64,000 bases of DNA from Methanomassiliicoccaceae archaeon UBA370 (lineage in GTDB: Archaea > Thermoplasmatota > Thermoplasmata > Methanomassiliicoccales > Methanomethylophilaceae): assembly GCA_002505345.1 (NCBI GenBank), contig DAUY01000011.1:1-64000 (forward strand), given 5' to 3'. Positions 17,101 through 26,600 of the stretch are shown in pieces. Numbering within the stretch: the stretch's first letter is position 1; each line of letters starts with the position of its first letter. The notes under the pieces were generated by a model, which saw only the letters and a list, made by a program, of their open reading frames with translations, was not told where the DNA came from and did not search any database. The translations under genes were made by a program, and so were the position numbers.

Positions 17101-17272
17101 GGACCAGGATACGCTCAAGGCATCGATCGCGATGCTGATGGAGCTCAGCGAATCCGACGTGCTCATCGGGATAATCTCGCACGTAGAGGCCCTGAAGCAG
17201 CAGATCGACAGGAAGATCATCGTCCGCAACAACAGCAACGCACATCGCGGGTCGTACATCGAGGTCGAATGA
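14147..17272 (+). CDS. sbcC: exonuclease SbcCD, ATPase subunit SbcC
   Basis: 1041 aa SMC-like ATPase. Walker A is near the N-terminus (FLITGDTGAGKTSIFDAITF), followed by the Q-loop area (MIAQGEFRKVLNTNTKDREM). Long coiled coils run from about 170 to 500 and 570 to 870, separated by the zinc hook CPVCGSEHHP at about 524. The C-terminal lobe has the signature LSGGESFMAALSLALGLSDM and Walker B LFVDEGFGSLD. Complete and full length. It opens DNA ends for SbcD; coupled by a TGATG overlap. Confidence 0.95.
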   Translation: MIPHKLTMSAFGPYGSRISVDFDHFGGKGLFLITGDTGAGKTSIFDAITFALYGRLTDSERDAKDFRSHFASRETETFVELDFTHNGTDYRIYRKPQYQRPSRDGSKLQTVQQKAELTWKSGAESAWTSVNGKIEEILGIQYDQWKQISMIAQGEFRKVLNTNTKDREMIFRKIFSTDSVEAFQQSVSEKYRDLNDKCKSADSKIENARGFIVIDESCPRYKEYLELKGSAYVEEYIDILSGQNITDENKLASLNAEQGRKNEEMTLAIKSKAEAESINRLFEDLKSARGRAKELSLKKEGMERKRTELRSIRSVVAQVKAPRSALLSLKNDVSGLEESINGAEKEVTILRKRVESLEKTKQEADSKRPESENLVGRIQNLESERGLYASLSSEDEKLRKITFSHSQIEKELNGAKDKQDVLSERIKGYRFFLNENEDVGEKISELKSSIKSAEKDLKALSDISEKLKKHRTSNSSLEAKQKELGEASQKLTSLREEHMKKESTFYASQAGILAQLLKDNEPCPVCGSEHHPAPATVAEGGVTKEELDVLKRKYEAQSSAVSNISNECTSLDTNANTSLNDCKDRLAGMGMVCVTADDVAEALEELTASRTNIFNESEKRKTELEPVSKRVDEIREEFNDSLDGEKTKADKAVDELNTKFNDSKVTLVAQTEKVNLMREGLEYDSEESLLSAMEELRKSKNAIDSAISDADKELNDTNLKLASAKAELKGYKDQIEDKRKSISSKEEELENIYRRLSVNDDNAAILLSKEPDIESLQEDITTYDNEVSINGKDLERLAKETDGREPVDLSYFDSEIDEIDGAIKAINSRITTVNTRLTNNRNAMETIDKASKDMAKLSKERQEIKEIADVASGAMGDKMSFETFIQSLYFKRVLHFANLRMRKMTSGRYELIPRKETKDGRSKFGLDIDVFDNYTGTSRPSETLSGGESFMAALSLALGLSDMIQRINGGIRVDTLFVDEGFGSLDQDTLKASIAMLMELSESDVLIGIISHVEALKQQIDRKIIVRNNSNAHRGSYIEVE

Positions 17273-17893
17273 ACCGGGAGACGATGGCCGTAACGTAAAC
17301 ATCGTGTCTGAAAAGACAAAACACGAAGGAGATCGTTCTTGGCATTCGGGCCTGAATGCCCTGAACACATCGAATTCTCTCCTCGATCGCCATACAGCGT
17401 GTTGCTCAGGCTTGGGATATGCTCAAAATAAGATGAAAATACAAAGGATTTCCAAAAATTACCATCGATATGTTAAAATTTTATTCATCGGAATGTGTAA
17501 AACTTCAACATCGGATTACAACTTTTTCACACATTACAAAGTGAAGCCGTGGAAATCTGAAGTGAAAATCATCGCGGTTTTGAAAATTTCATTTCCCTCC
17601 GAAAGTGCCGCCGGGACTAACGATACGGTTATCGCTCTCCGCGTACGATATTTGTATATTCTGTTTCCGCTTCCGTTGACGGTCCGGCAACGAATCGTGA
17701 AAGACCTAGGGTCATAAAACGAGAAGGTCCGCGTCCTTCCCGTGACGGCATCTGGTATCGCCTCTCCGCCCTCCACGCCATCCGTTAAATATCCCTGTTC
17801 GGATTGCGTTCCTATGTACATGTGCACTGAAATCAAAGTCGAATCCCGCATGACCTCTTCGCATATCCGCCCGTCCCATGAGGGGGCGCTCCA
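17273..17893. other. 621-bp intergenic region, no gene recognised
   Basis: No frame here shows family-like sequence and none has a good start context. The centre (17420-17600) is A+T-rich, with runs such as AAAATTTTATTC that could serve as promoter elements. No tRNA-like T-arm (GGTTCRA) or CRISPR repeat was found by eye. Confidence 0.4.
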
Positions 17894-18694
17894 ATGAGCG
17901 ACACCAGGGTCGCGCTGGTGGGCGCCTGCGGCAGGATGGGCAGCCTGATCATCCGCCGTCTCCTGGCGACCGACGGAATGAAAATATCGGCGGCCTTCGA
18001 CCTCGTCAACATAGGCAAGGACATAGGAGAGGTCATCGGGGTCGGTAAGCTGGACGTCCCCGTGTCGGACTCCAAGGACTTGTCCTCCGTCCTCAAGGAA
18101 AGCAAGACCGACGTGCTCATAGACTTCACAATCGCCGTCGCGACCGCCGCCAACGCACCGGTCGCTGCGGCGGCCGGGGTCAACCTCATCATCGGCACCA
18201 CCGGACTGACGGCGGAGCAGAAGACCAACATAACGGATGCGGTCATCAAGAACAACGTCGCCGCCGTGATATCGTCCAACTACTCGATCGGCGTCGGAGT
18301 CTTCTTCAAACTCCTCAAAGAAGCCGCAAGGTACCTGGGAGACGAATACGACGTGGAGATCATAGAAGCGCACCACAACCAGAAGAAGGACGCTCCCAGC
18401 GGCACCGCGATGACCGCGGCCGAGATCATCAGCAAGGAGATGGGCGGAAAAGAATTCGTCTTCGGGCGCGAAGGGATCTGCCCCCGCGGTAAAGAAATAG
18501 GAATACACGCGGTCAGAGGCGGCGACATAGTCGGTGACCACACCGTGATGTTCGTCGGGAACTCCGAACGCATCGAGCTGCGCCACCAGGCCCATTCGAG
18601 GGAGATCTTCGTGGGCGGGGCGGTGATGGCCGCTAAGTGGGTCATCTCCCAGAAGAAGGGCGTCGTGTACGAGATGTCCGACGTGCTGAGCTGA
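17894..18694 (+). CDS. dapB: 4-hydroxy-tetrahydrodipicolinate reductase
   Basis: 266 aa. DapB uses NAD(P)H to reduce the dipicolinate precursor in lysine and diaminopimelate synthesis. Seen: Rossmann loop ALVGACGRMGSLI, DVLIDFT, the IIGTTG loop, and the catalytic signature EIIEAHHNQKKDAPSGTAM, with the two His and Lys, plus a C-terminal SREIFVGGAV. Full length. It stands alone here, with no dapA, dapF or lysA nearby, so the rest of the pathway must lie elsewhere. It converges on the sulfite reductase gene. Confidence 0.94.
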   Translation: MSDTRVALVGACGRMGSLIIRRLLATDGMKISAAFDLVNIGKDIGEVIGVGKLDVPVSDSKDLSSVLKESKTDVLIDFTIAVATAANAPVAAAAGVNLIIGTTGLTAEQKTNITDAVIKNNVAAVISSNYSIGVGVFFKLLKEAARYLGDEYDVEIIEAHHNQKKDAPSGTAMTAAEIISKEMGGKEFVFGREGICPRGKEIGIHAVRGGDIVGDHTVMFVGNSERIELRHQAHSREIFVGGAVMAAKWVISQKKGVVYEMSDVLS

Positions 18695-18765
18695 ATACGG
18701 ACGCTCAGTTCAGCGTGCCCGGGGACCATTCGGCTACGGCACGGTACAGCTCCGGCCGTTCCCTC

Positions 18766-20325
18766 TTATTCCCCCACAACATATTTTCCGGCGATCTCCA
18801 TGAACGCACTCCTGTCGGAATCGAACCACGACCTGTAGTCCGTCCCTGCCGCACTTACGGCCTTCCCGACGTCCTCCAGAAATAACGGGATGTCCGATTG
18901 CTTCATCTTCCCGACCGGCCCGCCGAACCTCTCCTCTCCCGCGATGTGGGACCCGTCGGCGGACACCATGAACGCAGGTACCGACATACCGCCTTCCCTG
19001 ACCGACGTACCTTGGAAGCCGATGGTCCCGATCTGATGCGTGGCGCAGGAAGAGCCGCAGCCCGAGATGTTCACCCTCGGCAACACCCCGTCGGCAAACT
19101 TGTTCCTCCTCGACATCTTAACGAGTTCTTCAAGCAGCCCACGGGAGTCCCTCAGCCCCTGCTGGCATATTTCTGATCCAACGCATGAAACGGACGATTC
19201 GAAAAGGGTCTCCGCCCCGTCTTCCGTCACTGACGATACCTTCTCCGCCTCCTCCGCGGTGCAGTTTATGACGTGGATCGTCTGGTCCGGGGACGTGCGC
19301 AGCCCCACGTTCGGCATGTCCCTTATCGTTTCGTATATCTCCCTCAGCTTGGACGGCGACAGGTCCCCTCCGATGGGATGGTACGAAACGTAATACAGCC
19401 CGTCCTGTTTCTGGAGGCGTATCCTCTTCCCCTTCGCATTTCCGGATCCCTTCTTGTCCACTGATGCATCGTGAACGGCGATGTCCATCCCGCCTTCCGC
19501 CAGAGCGGCGTCCAGCTCCGTTCTGTACGCGTTCACGTATCCCTCCCTTCCGAGCGTGTCTTGCATATAGCGGGTCCTGGCCCTCGCCCTGTTGTTATAA
19601 TCGCCGTGCTTCACGAATATTTCGACCATCGCTTTTATGCAATAGAGCGTCTCGGACGGGTCCACATCTTCCGCGACGAGAATGCCCATCTTCGGCTCGT
19701 TGCCCAGCCCTCCGGCGCTGTATACGTCGAACGTCCCGTCGGGTTTGGCCATGAACCCCAGGTCCCTGAACGTGGCGTGGGTCTCGTTGGCGACGGAGTT
19801 TGAGAAGCCCACCTTCAGCTTGCGCGGTAGCTTTACGTCATCGACGATGCCCAGCAGATATCTCTCCGCCTCTTTTGCGTAAGGAAGGACGTCGAACGAC
19901 TCACCTTTCTCCAAGCCGGAAAGCGGCGAAGCCGTCACGTTGCGAGGATAATCGCCCCCTCCGCCGATAGTGATGATACCGTTGGCGCAAGCCTCTTCGG
20001 CCAGGCCGCAGGCCTGCTCTCCGGAGAGGCCGTGGAGCTGGATCGCTTGGCATGTGGTCACGTGTACCATCTCAACGTCGTATCTGGATATGACGTCGGC
20101 GATGAACCTCAGCTTCTCCTTTGATACATCTCCTCCCGCAAGGCGGAGGCGCACCATGTGCTTCTCCCTGCCCTTCTGCGCGTAGCTGCCGTATCTTCCC
20201 GAGATGCCCTTGTACTCCTTGACGCCGATCTCTCCGCGGCCGAATCCGGCGTTGGCCTCCCTGAACCTGTCGAATCCGTAGCGGTCGCCGACGGTTTCCT
20301 GCCGCATGTCGCTTTCGGACCTCAT
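18766..20325 (-). CDS. nitrite/sulfite reductase (siroheme, 4Fe-4S)
   Basis: 519 aa with the duplicated half-domain plan of ferredoxin-type nitrite and sulfite reductases. N-terminal half: RYGSYAQKGREKHMVRLRL, TTCQAIQLHGL and RNVTASPLSG. The C-terminal half repeats the plan and carries the cluster and siroheme ligands CVGSEIC and CGSSC (C-x5-C ... C-x3-C). Catalyses six-electron reduction of sulfite to sulfide or nitrite to ammonia. Which substrate cannot be decided; assimilatory sulfite reduction would suit an organism that needs sulfide. No partner FAD or ferredoxin subunit is adjacent. Confidence 0.88.
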   Translation of the reverse strand: MRSESDMRQETVGDRYGFDRFREANAGFGRGEIGVKEYKGISGRYGSYAQKGREKHMVRLRLAGGDVSKEKLRFIADVISRYDVEMVHVTTCQAIQLHGLSGEQACGLAEEACANGIITIGGGGDYPRNVTASPLSGLEKGESFDVLPYAKEAERYLLGIVDDVKLPRKLKVGFSNSVANETHATFRDLGFMAKPDGTFDVYSAGGLGNEPKMGILVAEDVDPSETLYCIKAMVEIFVKHGDYNNRARARTRYMQDTLGREGYVNAYRTELDAALAEGGMDIAVHDASVDKKGSGNAKGKRIRLQKQDGLYYVSYHPIGGDLSPSKLREIYETIRDMPNVGLRTSPDQTIHVINCTAEEAEKVSSVTEDGAETLFESSVSCVGSEICQQGLRDSRGLLEELVKMSRRNKFADGVLPRVNISGCGSSCATHQIGTIGFQGTSVREGGMSVPAFMVSADGSHIAGEERFGGPVGKMKQSDIPLFLEDVGKAVSAAGTDYRSWFDSDRSAFMEIAGKYVVGE

Positions 20326-20441
20326 GGTTGCGGTCGATGCAGATGGCGGGCTTTATGATTTGCCTTTAGGCGACGGACGACAGGGACGCCTGAGGGATTC
20401 TGGCCCCTGGGTGAAATAATGTGAAAGATACGGCCACCGTA

Positions 20442-21311
20442 TCAGATATCGAGCGTGGTCTGCCTGTTCTTCTCCGGAAAACGGCGGATGAACTCGAAAC
20501 ATGCGTCCGGGTCGGATATGATGCCGTTCTCCATGCATCTGCTTCTGAACATCCTCATCAGACTATCGGCGTTCGGAGAACGGACGATGTATGAGTCCGC
20601 GTACGTCCGGATGTACTTCTCCTTCAGACCCGGGAAACGATCGTCGAGGGCCGCGTAATAGTACTCTCTGTCTCCTTCTCTGAGCGTCATCCCCATGTCG
20701 AAGCATATCACACCGCTCACGCGGGCTTCCTCGCAATAACCGAGTATTCCGGATATGTTCTCCCACGTATCGTTGATGAACGGAAGCACGGGCGTGAGCC
20801 ACACCACGGTGGGGATTTTCCGGTCCCGCAGCTCCTTCAGGACCTCGTAGCGTCTTTCAGTGCCGCAGACGTTCGGCTCCAATATGCGGCACATCTCTTC
20901 GTCGTATGTGGTGAGCGTCATCTGTACGACGCACCTAGCCTTGCGGTTGATGCTCTCCAGAAGGTCGATGTCGCGGAGCACCAGGTCCGATTTCGTGATC
21001 AGGGTCGCACCGAAACCGTGGCCCTCTATGATCTCCAGACAGCTCCGGGTCAGCCGCAGGTCCTCCTCGCATTGCATATAGGGGTCGCTCATGGAGCCCG
21101 TGCCTATCATGCACTTCCTCCGCTTGGACGATAACGTCTTCTCGAGAAGCTCGGGGGCGTTCCGCTTCACCTCCACATCCTCGAATGGATGCGTGAACCG
21201 GTAGCACCTGCTGCGCGAATCGCAATAGATGCAGCCGTGGGTGCACCCGCGATATATGTTCATCCCTCCGCGGGCGTTCACAAGTGTCTTAGCGTCGACG
21301 AAGTGCACCAT
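20442..21311 (-). CDS. SPL-family radical SAM protein
   Basis: 289 aa. The radical SAM cluster motif RGCTHGCIYC (Cys 23, 27, 30) and the following DSRSRCY, TGSMSDPYMQCE and TLITKSDLVLRD are those of the Rv2578c/SplB-like group, widespread in archaea and bacteria and sometimes called DNA-repair photolyase-like. The true substrate is not known. A short C-terminal helical region (FRSRCMENGI) follows. Single gene, minus strand. Confidence 0.82.
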   Translation of the reverse strand: MVHFVDAKTLVNARGGMNIYRGCTHGCIYCDSRSRCYRFTHPFEDVEVKRNAPELLEKTLSSKRRKCMIGTGSMSDPYMQCEEDLRLTRSCLEIIEGHGFGATLITKSDLVLRDIDLLESINRKARCVVQMTLTTYDEEMCRILEPNVCGTERRYEVLKELRDRKIPTVVWLTPVLPFINDTWENISGILGYCEEARVSGVICFDMGMTLREGDREYYYAALDDRFPGLKEKYIRTYADSYIVRSPNADSLMRMFRSRCMENGIISDPDACFEFIRRFPEKNRQTTLDI

Positions 21312-21459
21312 ATACGGACTATTACGAGGATGTCCGTAGGATATAATTCTGATTCCCGAACGGTGAAACTGGGGGATTTCAATGGCGATGGGGGATTACT
21401 TTGATCATATCGTCCTTTTTTCCACAAGACGATTGAACCGTCTGTGAATAATACGATTC

Positions 21460-22377
21460 TTATTCGTTATCCGGATGGAAATAGTCCGTGTCGATCCTCT
21501 TAATCGTTATTACGGTCTTGTCGGATACTCCTACGCCGTATTCGATCATAAGTTTGGCCAGGTCCCGTCCGTTTATGAGAACTATGTGCGTGTTGGTGCT
21601 TATCTTGCCCACATATTCCCTGGCGGCCTTAGAATAATCCGATGACGTGATGAATGCTCCGTTTGTGGCGCCTTGCCCCTGAAGCGCCCCGGCGAACTTC
21701 TGTATCTCAGGCCTCGATACGTCATTGCTCCATTTCTTGGCCTGCACATAGATGTTGTTGAATCCCAGGCGGTCTTGTTTTATCACGCCGTCGATGCCTT
21801 CGTCTCCGCTTCTGCCGGTCACTTCGGCGTTTTCGCTGAAGTTTCCGCCGTAGATCCTCTCCAACAGGTCCACTACCAGCTTCTCGAAGAAAGAGGGGTC
21901 GCAGCCATCGATTTCGGATAACAGGTCGTCGATGATCTTCTCGTTCAGATCGCGGACGGACGTCTCCAAGATCTCGTCCGGGGTGAGCGTGCAGTCGGTC
22001 GTGTGATCGGATGTCGCATCGTCGGATGATGACATGTTGCCAGAGTTGTTTTGGTACTCTCTGAACGAATCGTAGCCCATCAGACGACCCAGATCTACTT
22101 TGACTCCGGACCTTAGAACCTTCAGCCCCTCTGCCGTGATCCTGCTCTTTCCGTATCCTGCCTTCTCCACTAGCCCCGCCTTGATCAGCGACGTCTTCGC
22201 CCACCCGATGCGGTTGGATATCCTCGTCTGTCTGCCGCTGGGGAGAGCTTCTTCAAGTTCTGCCTGTGACAAGTTCAATCGGGGGATGATGCTTTCTCGG
22301 ATCTCGATGGCCGTATGGACCTTCCCATCGGACAAAGCATTGAGAACGTGACCGAACAGCTCATCATATGTGGGCAT
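21460..22377 (-). CDS. mrr: Mrr-type restriction endonuclease
   Basis: About 305 aa. N-terminal winged-helix Mrr_N domain (MPTYDELFGHVLNAL, then QTRISNRIGWAKTSLIKAGL) recognises DNA, typically methylated. The C-terminal Mrr_cat domain has the PD-(D/E)xK-like core: FFEKLVVDLLERIYGG, GDEGIDGVI with the catalytic Asp, and IYVQAKKW with the QxK pair. The start at 22377 was chosen over two upstream Met codons since MPTYDEL is the family's usual beginning. A solitary modification-dependent nuclease next to other restriction genes, fitting a defence island. Confidence 0.88.
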   Translation of the reverse strand: MPTYDELFGHVLNALSDGKVHTAIEIRESIIPRLNLSQAELEEALPSGRQTRISNRIGWAKTSLIKAGLVEKAGYGKSRITAEGLKVLRSGVKVDLGRLMGYDSFREYQNNSGNMSSSDDATSDHTTDCTLTPDEILETSVRDLNEKIIDDLLSEIDGCDPSFFEKLVVDLLERIYGGNFSENAEVTGRSGDEGIDGVIKQDRLGFNNIYVQAKKWSNDVSRPEIQKFAGALQGQGATNGAFITSSDYSKAAREYVGKISTNTHIVLINGRDLAKLMIEYGVGVSDKTVITIKRIDTDYFHPDNE

Positions 22378-22579
22378 TACCATAGGGTACCAAACGACCG
22401 GGAATGATAATAAATGATTGCGCTGAAGCAGCGATCGAATAGGCTTAAAACCAGCATGCGACACTTGTGTATGGATTGGTCGAATCTTGACTTTTCCTGA
22501 CCGGTCAGGTCGAATTTTTCATATACAGCTTTTTTTGGCAGTTGCTGATATACAACGGCGGATTCCGGAAGCCCGGATT

Positions 22580-22941
22580 TCATCTGATCACCAAGAAGCA
22601 GACCAATTCAAAATCATCGAGACCGTTGATCTTCGTGCTCTTTCTGAAACTTAAATTGCCTCCGCCAAGGAAACTTTCGAGATCTGATTGTTCCTTGACC
22701 TCGATGATGGATCCAATTGCTGTCTCCAGAAGCTGCGACGTGACGCCCCAATACTCTGTCCTGGATCTGTGTTTGCACTCCACCAAAAGCTTCTTCCCGT
22801 GGACCTCACTCTGAACCTCAAGTCCTGGAGCTTCATCGATTCGACGTACATTCCGTTTGTATCTTCATTGATTAGAGTGCGATGTATGAGTTCGAATTTC
22901 TCCAGATCGAACATCGATATCACATAGCTCTCAAAATCATT
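22580..22941 (-). pseudogene. restriction endonuclease-like protein, frameshifted
   Basis: Minus-strand sequence DFESYVISMFDLEKFELIHR is followed, after a frame change near 22850, by RIDEAPGLEVQSEVHGKKLL and VECKHRSR. The VECK with the earlier helix (FE-YV-LF) is the PD-(D/E)xK layout of small restriction nucleases in which a YLFEDYVI helix precedes the ExK strand. The frame runs into TGA upstream without a start codon, so the N-terminus is also missing. It ends at 22580 after FELVCFLVIR. Confidence 0.5.
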
Positions 22942-23652
22942 TCAGAACAATAGAGAAGGCGCCTTTCCTTCTCCTCTTCCATTTTCTGTATTTGGAGATG
23001 CTCTTCCATCTAACGCCGACGTCGGCGTTCAGTTTCTCCACTTTAGCAGTAGTATTTCCGCCAGGGGAAGACCTTCTCGATAAACGAAATTTGAATCTAC
23101 ATGTAATCTGGAAGAAATGATATCAATGCTAGCCCTATTTACGAAATTATTATCGGTGAAAACCATGACCCCAGCATTATTATTGCAATATAATCAACAC
23201 TAAAAAATCACAAATTAAATTGTTTACGTCAACTGGCGAATCCATGATTCAGAGTTTTTGGAGAGTTTAAAAACATCGATTATATCATCGAAGAGACTTT
23301 CGTAATTCTCGATCTTCCAATCATAATTGCGCTGATATAATGGAATCCCGAGGAAATCTTATCTAAAAATCGACCCGGCATCGATTCGCTGCCCCGCATA
23401 GAGCTTCGAAACTTTGTGGGCATTTATAATTTGATTCCGGGTTAGTAACTACAAAATCTTCGGCACACATTTCCTGTGTAAATAGAAATATACAGGACGG
23501 ACACTTCAAACACAGGATCTACGGTACCGGATATTCATTCATCATATTGAACGACCGAGCGCACAGAATTTGCTTTTCGAATGAGTACAATATGTGAAGT
23601 TTATTAAACGACAACCCAATTGCCAGATGTTCTAATCCGTACAGGTGAAGTA
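22942..23652. other. A+T-rich intergenic stretch before the R-M gene
   Basis: About 710 bases with no convincing reading frame in either direction and lower G+C than core genes. Likely promoter and scar DNA upstream of the large restriction-modification gene. No repeat array or tRNA seen. Confidence 0.35.
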
Positions 23653-26600
23653 ATGCAGTTCGATGATATTCTTAGTAAATACCGTGAGATGTCTTTCCAT
23701 AAAGCAGATCTTGGAACACGTTTCGAGGAACTTATCGCAAGGTATCTGACGACCGATCCGCTGTATTCCTCACAATTAGAAAAGGTATGGACCTGGAATA
23801 CTTTTCCATTTCGTAAGGATATCAGCGACCATGATACAGGGATAGATCTGGTTGCTAAAACTAAGACAGGAGAATATTGGGCGGTTCAGTGCAAATTCTA
23901 TGCGGAGGACCACAGAGTATCCAAGGAGGACCTGGATACCTTCCTATCCACTTCCGGCAAGAGATTCAGGGACGATGCAGGGGAATACAGAACCTTCTCC
24001 AGCAGGCTCGTATTCGCCACTACAGACAATTGGACCGAGACTGCCATAACATCAACTGAAAATCAGACGATACCCGTGATGAGGGCCGGGTTGAACGTCC
24101 TCAGGGATGCGCCTGTCGACTGGGCCGCAATAGAGGAAGGGATCCACGGAGCTCATGCAAGGAAGGCAAAATACACGCTGAGGCCGCACCAGCAGGAAGC
24201 CTTCGATAAAGCTATCGAACATTACAGAAAGAACGACAGGGGCCAGATGATAATGGCCTGCGGCACCGGTAAGACATTCACTTCACTGAGGATCGCTGAA
24301 GAATTGTCTGCCAAGGGTAAAAGGTGCGTATTGTTCCTTGCGCCGTCCATCGCCCTGGTAGGTCAGACGCTGAGGGAATGGACTGCGAATGCAGAGAATG
24401 ATCTGAATATCATTGCCGTATGCTCGGATCCCAAGGTCACCAAGAGGAAGACGGATGATGACATGGGGGAGCACATCGAAGACCTGGGCGCCCCAGCTAC
24501 CACGGACCCTCAGAGAATACTTGAACTTTACAAAGCTGGAGAAGGATTGACGGTCATATTCTCTACATACCAGTCAATAGATGCCGTCATCGAAGCTCAG
24601 AAGGCCGGGCTCCCCGAATTCGATCTCATAATATGCGACGAAGCTCACAGGACAACGGGCGCAATAGTGGACAAGAAAGAAGAGAAACATTTCACAAAGG
24701 TACACGATAATAATAACGTCGCAGGCAAGAAGCGTCTTTACATGACGGCCACGCCGAGGATATACGGCGTCAAAGGCAAGGATACCGCCAAGGAAGAATC
24801 GATAACCCTCTGTTCAATGGACGACCCTGAAACGTACGGTGCCGAGTTCTATAAGATCGGTTTCGGCGAGGCGGTCGAACGCAATCTGCTGTCGGATTAC
24901 AAGGTCCTGATCCTGACCGTGAAGGAGTCTGATATGCCAGACTTTATCAAAAAGAAAATAGAGGATCGGAAGTATGGGATGGATGTCGATACCGAGACGG
25001 CCAGCAAGGTCTGGGGATGCATGAACGCACTGGCCAAAAATGTGGCTTATGATGAAACGGTAAAGAATACCGACCCCGAGAGGATGAAGTCCGCCGTCGC
25101 TTTCACGAGGACCATCGCATCCTCGAAGGACCTGACAGACATATTCAACAGTCTGTCCGAATCTCCTATGGCTCCTGTCGATCTCGAGATGAAGCACATC
25201 GACGGAAGCATGAACGCCTTCAAGCGCGAAGGGCTTTTGAACTGGCTTAAGGAAGGAGATCCGGAATGCAGGGTGCTATCCAACGTCAGATGTCTGAGCG
25301 AAGGTGTCGACGTTCCCGCATTGGACGCAGTAATGTTCTTGAGCAACAAAAACTCTCTGATCGATATCGTCCAGTCGGTCGGCAGAGTGATGAGAAGGGC
25401 TCCGGACAAGAAGTACGGTTACATCATAATTCCCGTGATAGCGCCGGAGGGGGTGGATGCAAATACGGCTCTGGACGACGATGAGCAATATAATGTGATC
25501 TGGCAGGTCCTGCGCGCCCTGAGGTCTCACGATGAGAGACTTGAGGCCGAAGTGAACACGCTCCAGTACAGCAGAAAGACCGGAAGGGTGCTGACCGCGC
25601 GCCTAATGGGAAGCAGGGCCGACATCACAGGGGACGATTACGATGTGGGCAGGGTACCAAGGCAGTATCTTCTGGACGACTTCGAGACCGCATTGATGGC
25701 CAGGCTGGTCCTGAAAGTCGGGGACAAAAATTACATCGAGAATTGGGCCAAAGACGTTGCCGTGATAATGCCCGATCTGATCGAACGTTTAACGAAAATA
25801 TGCCGTCATGAAGAGCACGGATACAAGCAATTCCGGCCCGCATTCAATAGATATGTGAAAGGTTTGAGATCGAATATAAACGGTAATGTGTCCGAAGATG
25901 ATGCGATAAACATGTTGGCACAGCAGATCATAACAAAACCGATCTTCGTGGAGCTCTTCGGCAACGATACGTTCGTACAGCAGAACCCTGTCTCCGGCAC
26001 AATAAATGATATGCTTGACGAGATCGGCGAAAAGGATGCTCTGGAAGGCATAGAGCTGGAAGGATTCTACAAGAATGTGAAGGATACGTTATCGAAGATC
26101 GACAAGAAAGAAGGCAAACAGAAGGTGATCACCGCACTGTATGAAAAGTTCTTCAAGAACGCCTTCCCGAAGGACCAGGTCATCAGCGGCGTCGTCTATA
26201 CGCCGATAGAGGTCGTGGATTTTATCCTGCGGTCCGCATCCGACATACTGAAAGAAGAATTCGGCATCGATATCAACGACAAGAATGTGAACATCCTGGA
26301 CCCGTTCACCGGCGCGGGCACGTTCATAGCCACATTGATGGAAACGGGGTTGATAACGAAAGAGAATCTCGAGCGCAAGTATCTGAACGAATTGTTCGCC
26401 AACGAGATCACCCTTCTCGCTTACTATATCGCAGCGGTGAACATAGAGAACACATTCTCACGCATCATGGAGCCAGAATCATACGTTCCGTTCAATAATA
26501 TCATCCTTACAGATACGTTCAACATTGAAGAAATCTGCAGGCCGGGCAGCACCTACAACCAGACGGATCTGACGGGAAAGGAATATTTTGCAGGCAACAA

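Noticed and set aside
17304..17717. 137-residue plus-strand frame after sbcC
   Set aside because: No family-like sequence, poor start context and a composition change half-way; treated as non-coding.
17534..18595. 353-residue minus-strand frame over dapB
   Set aside because: Opposite a clear DapB; repetitive Gly/Val/Asp text without motifs.
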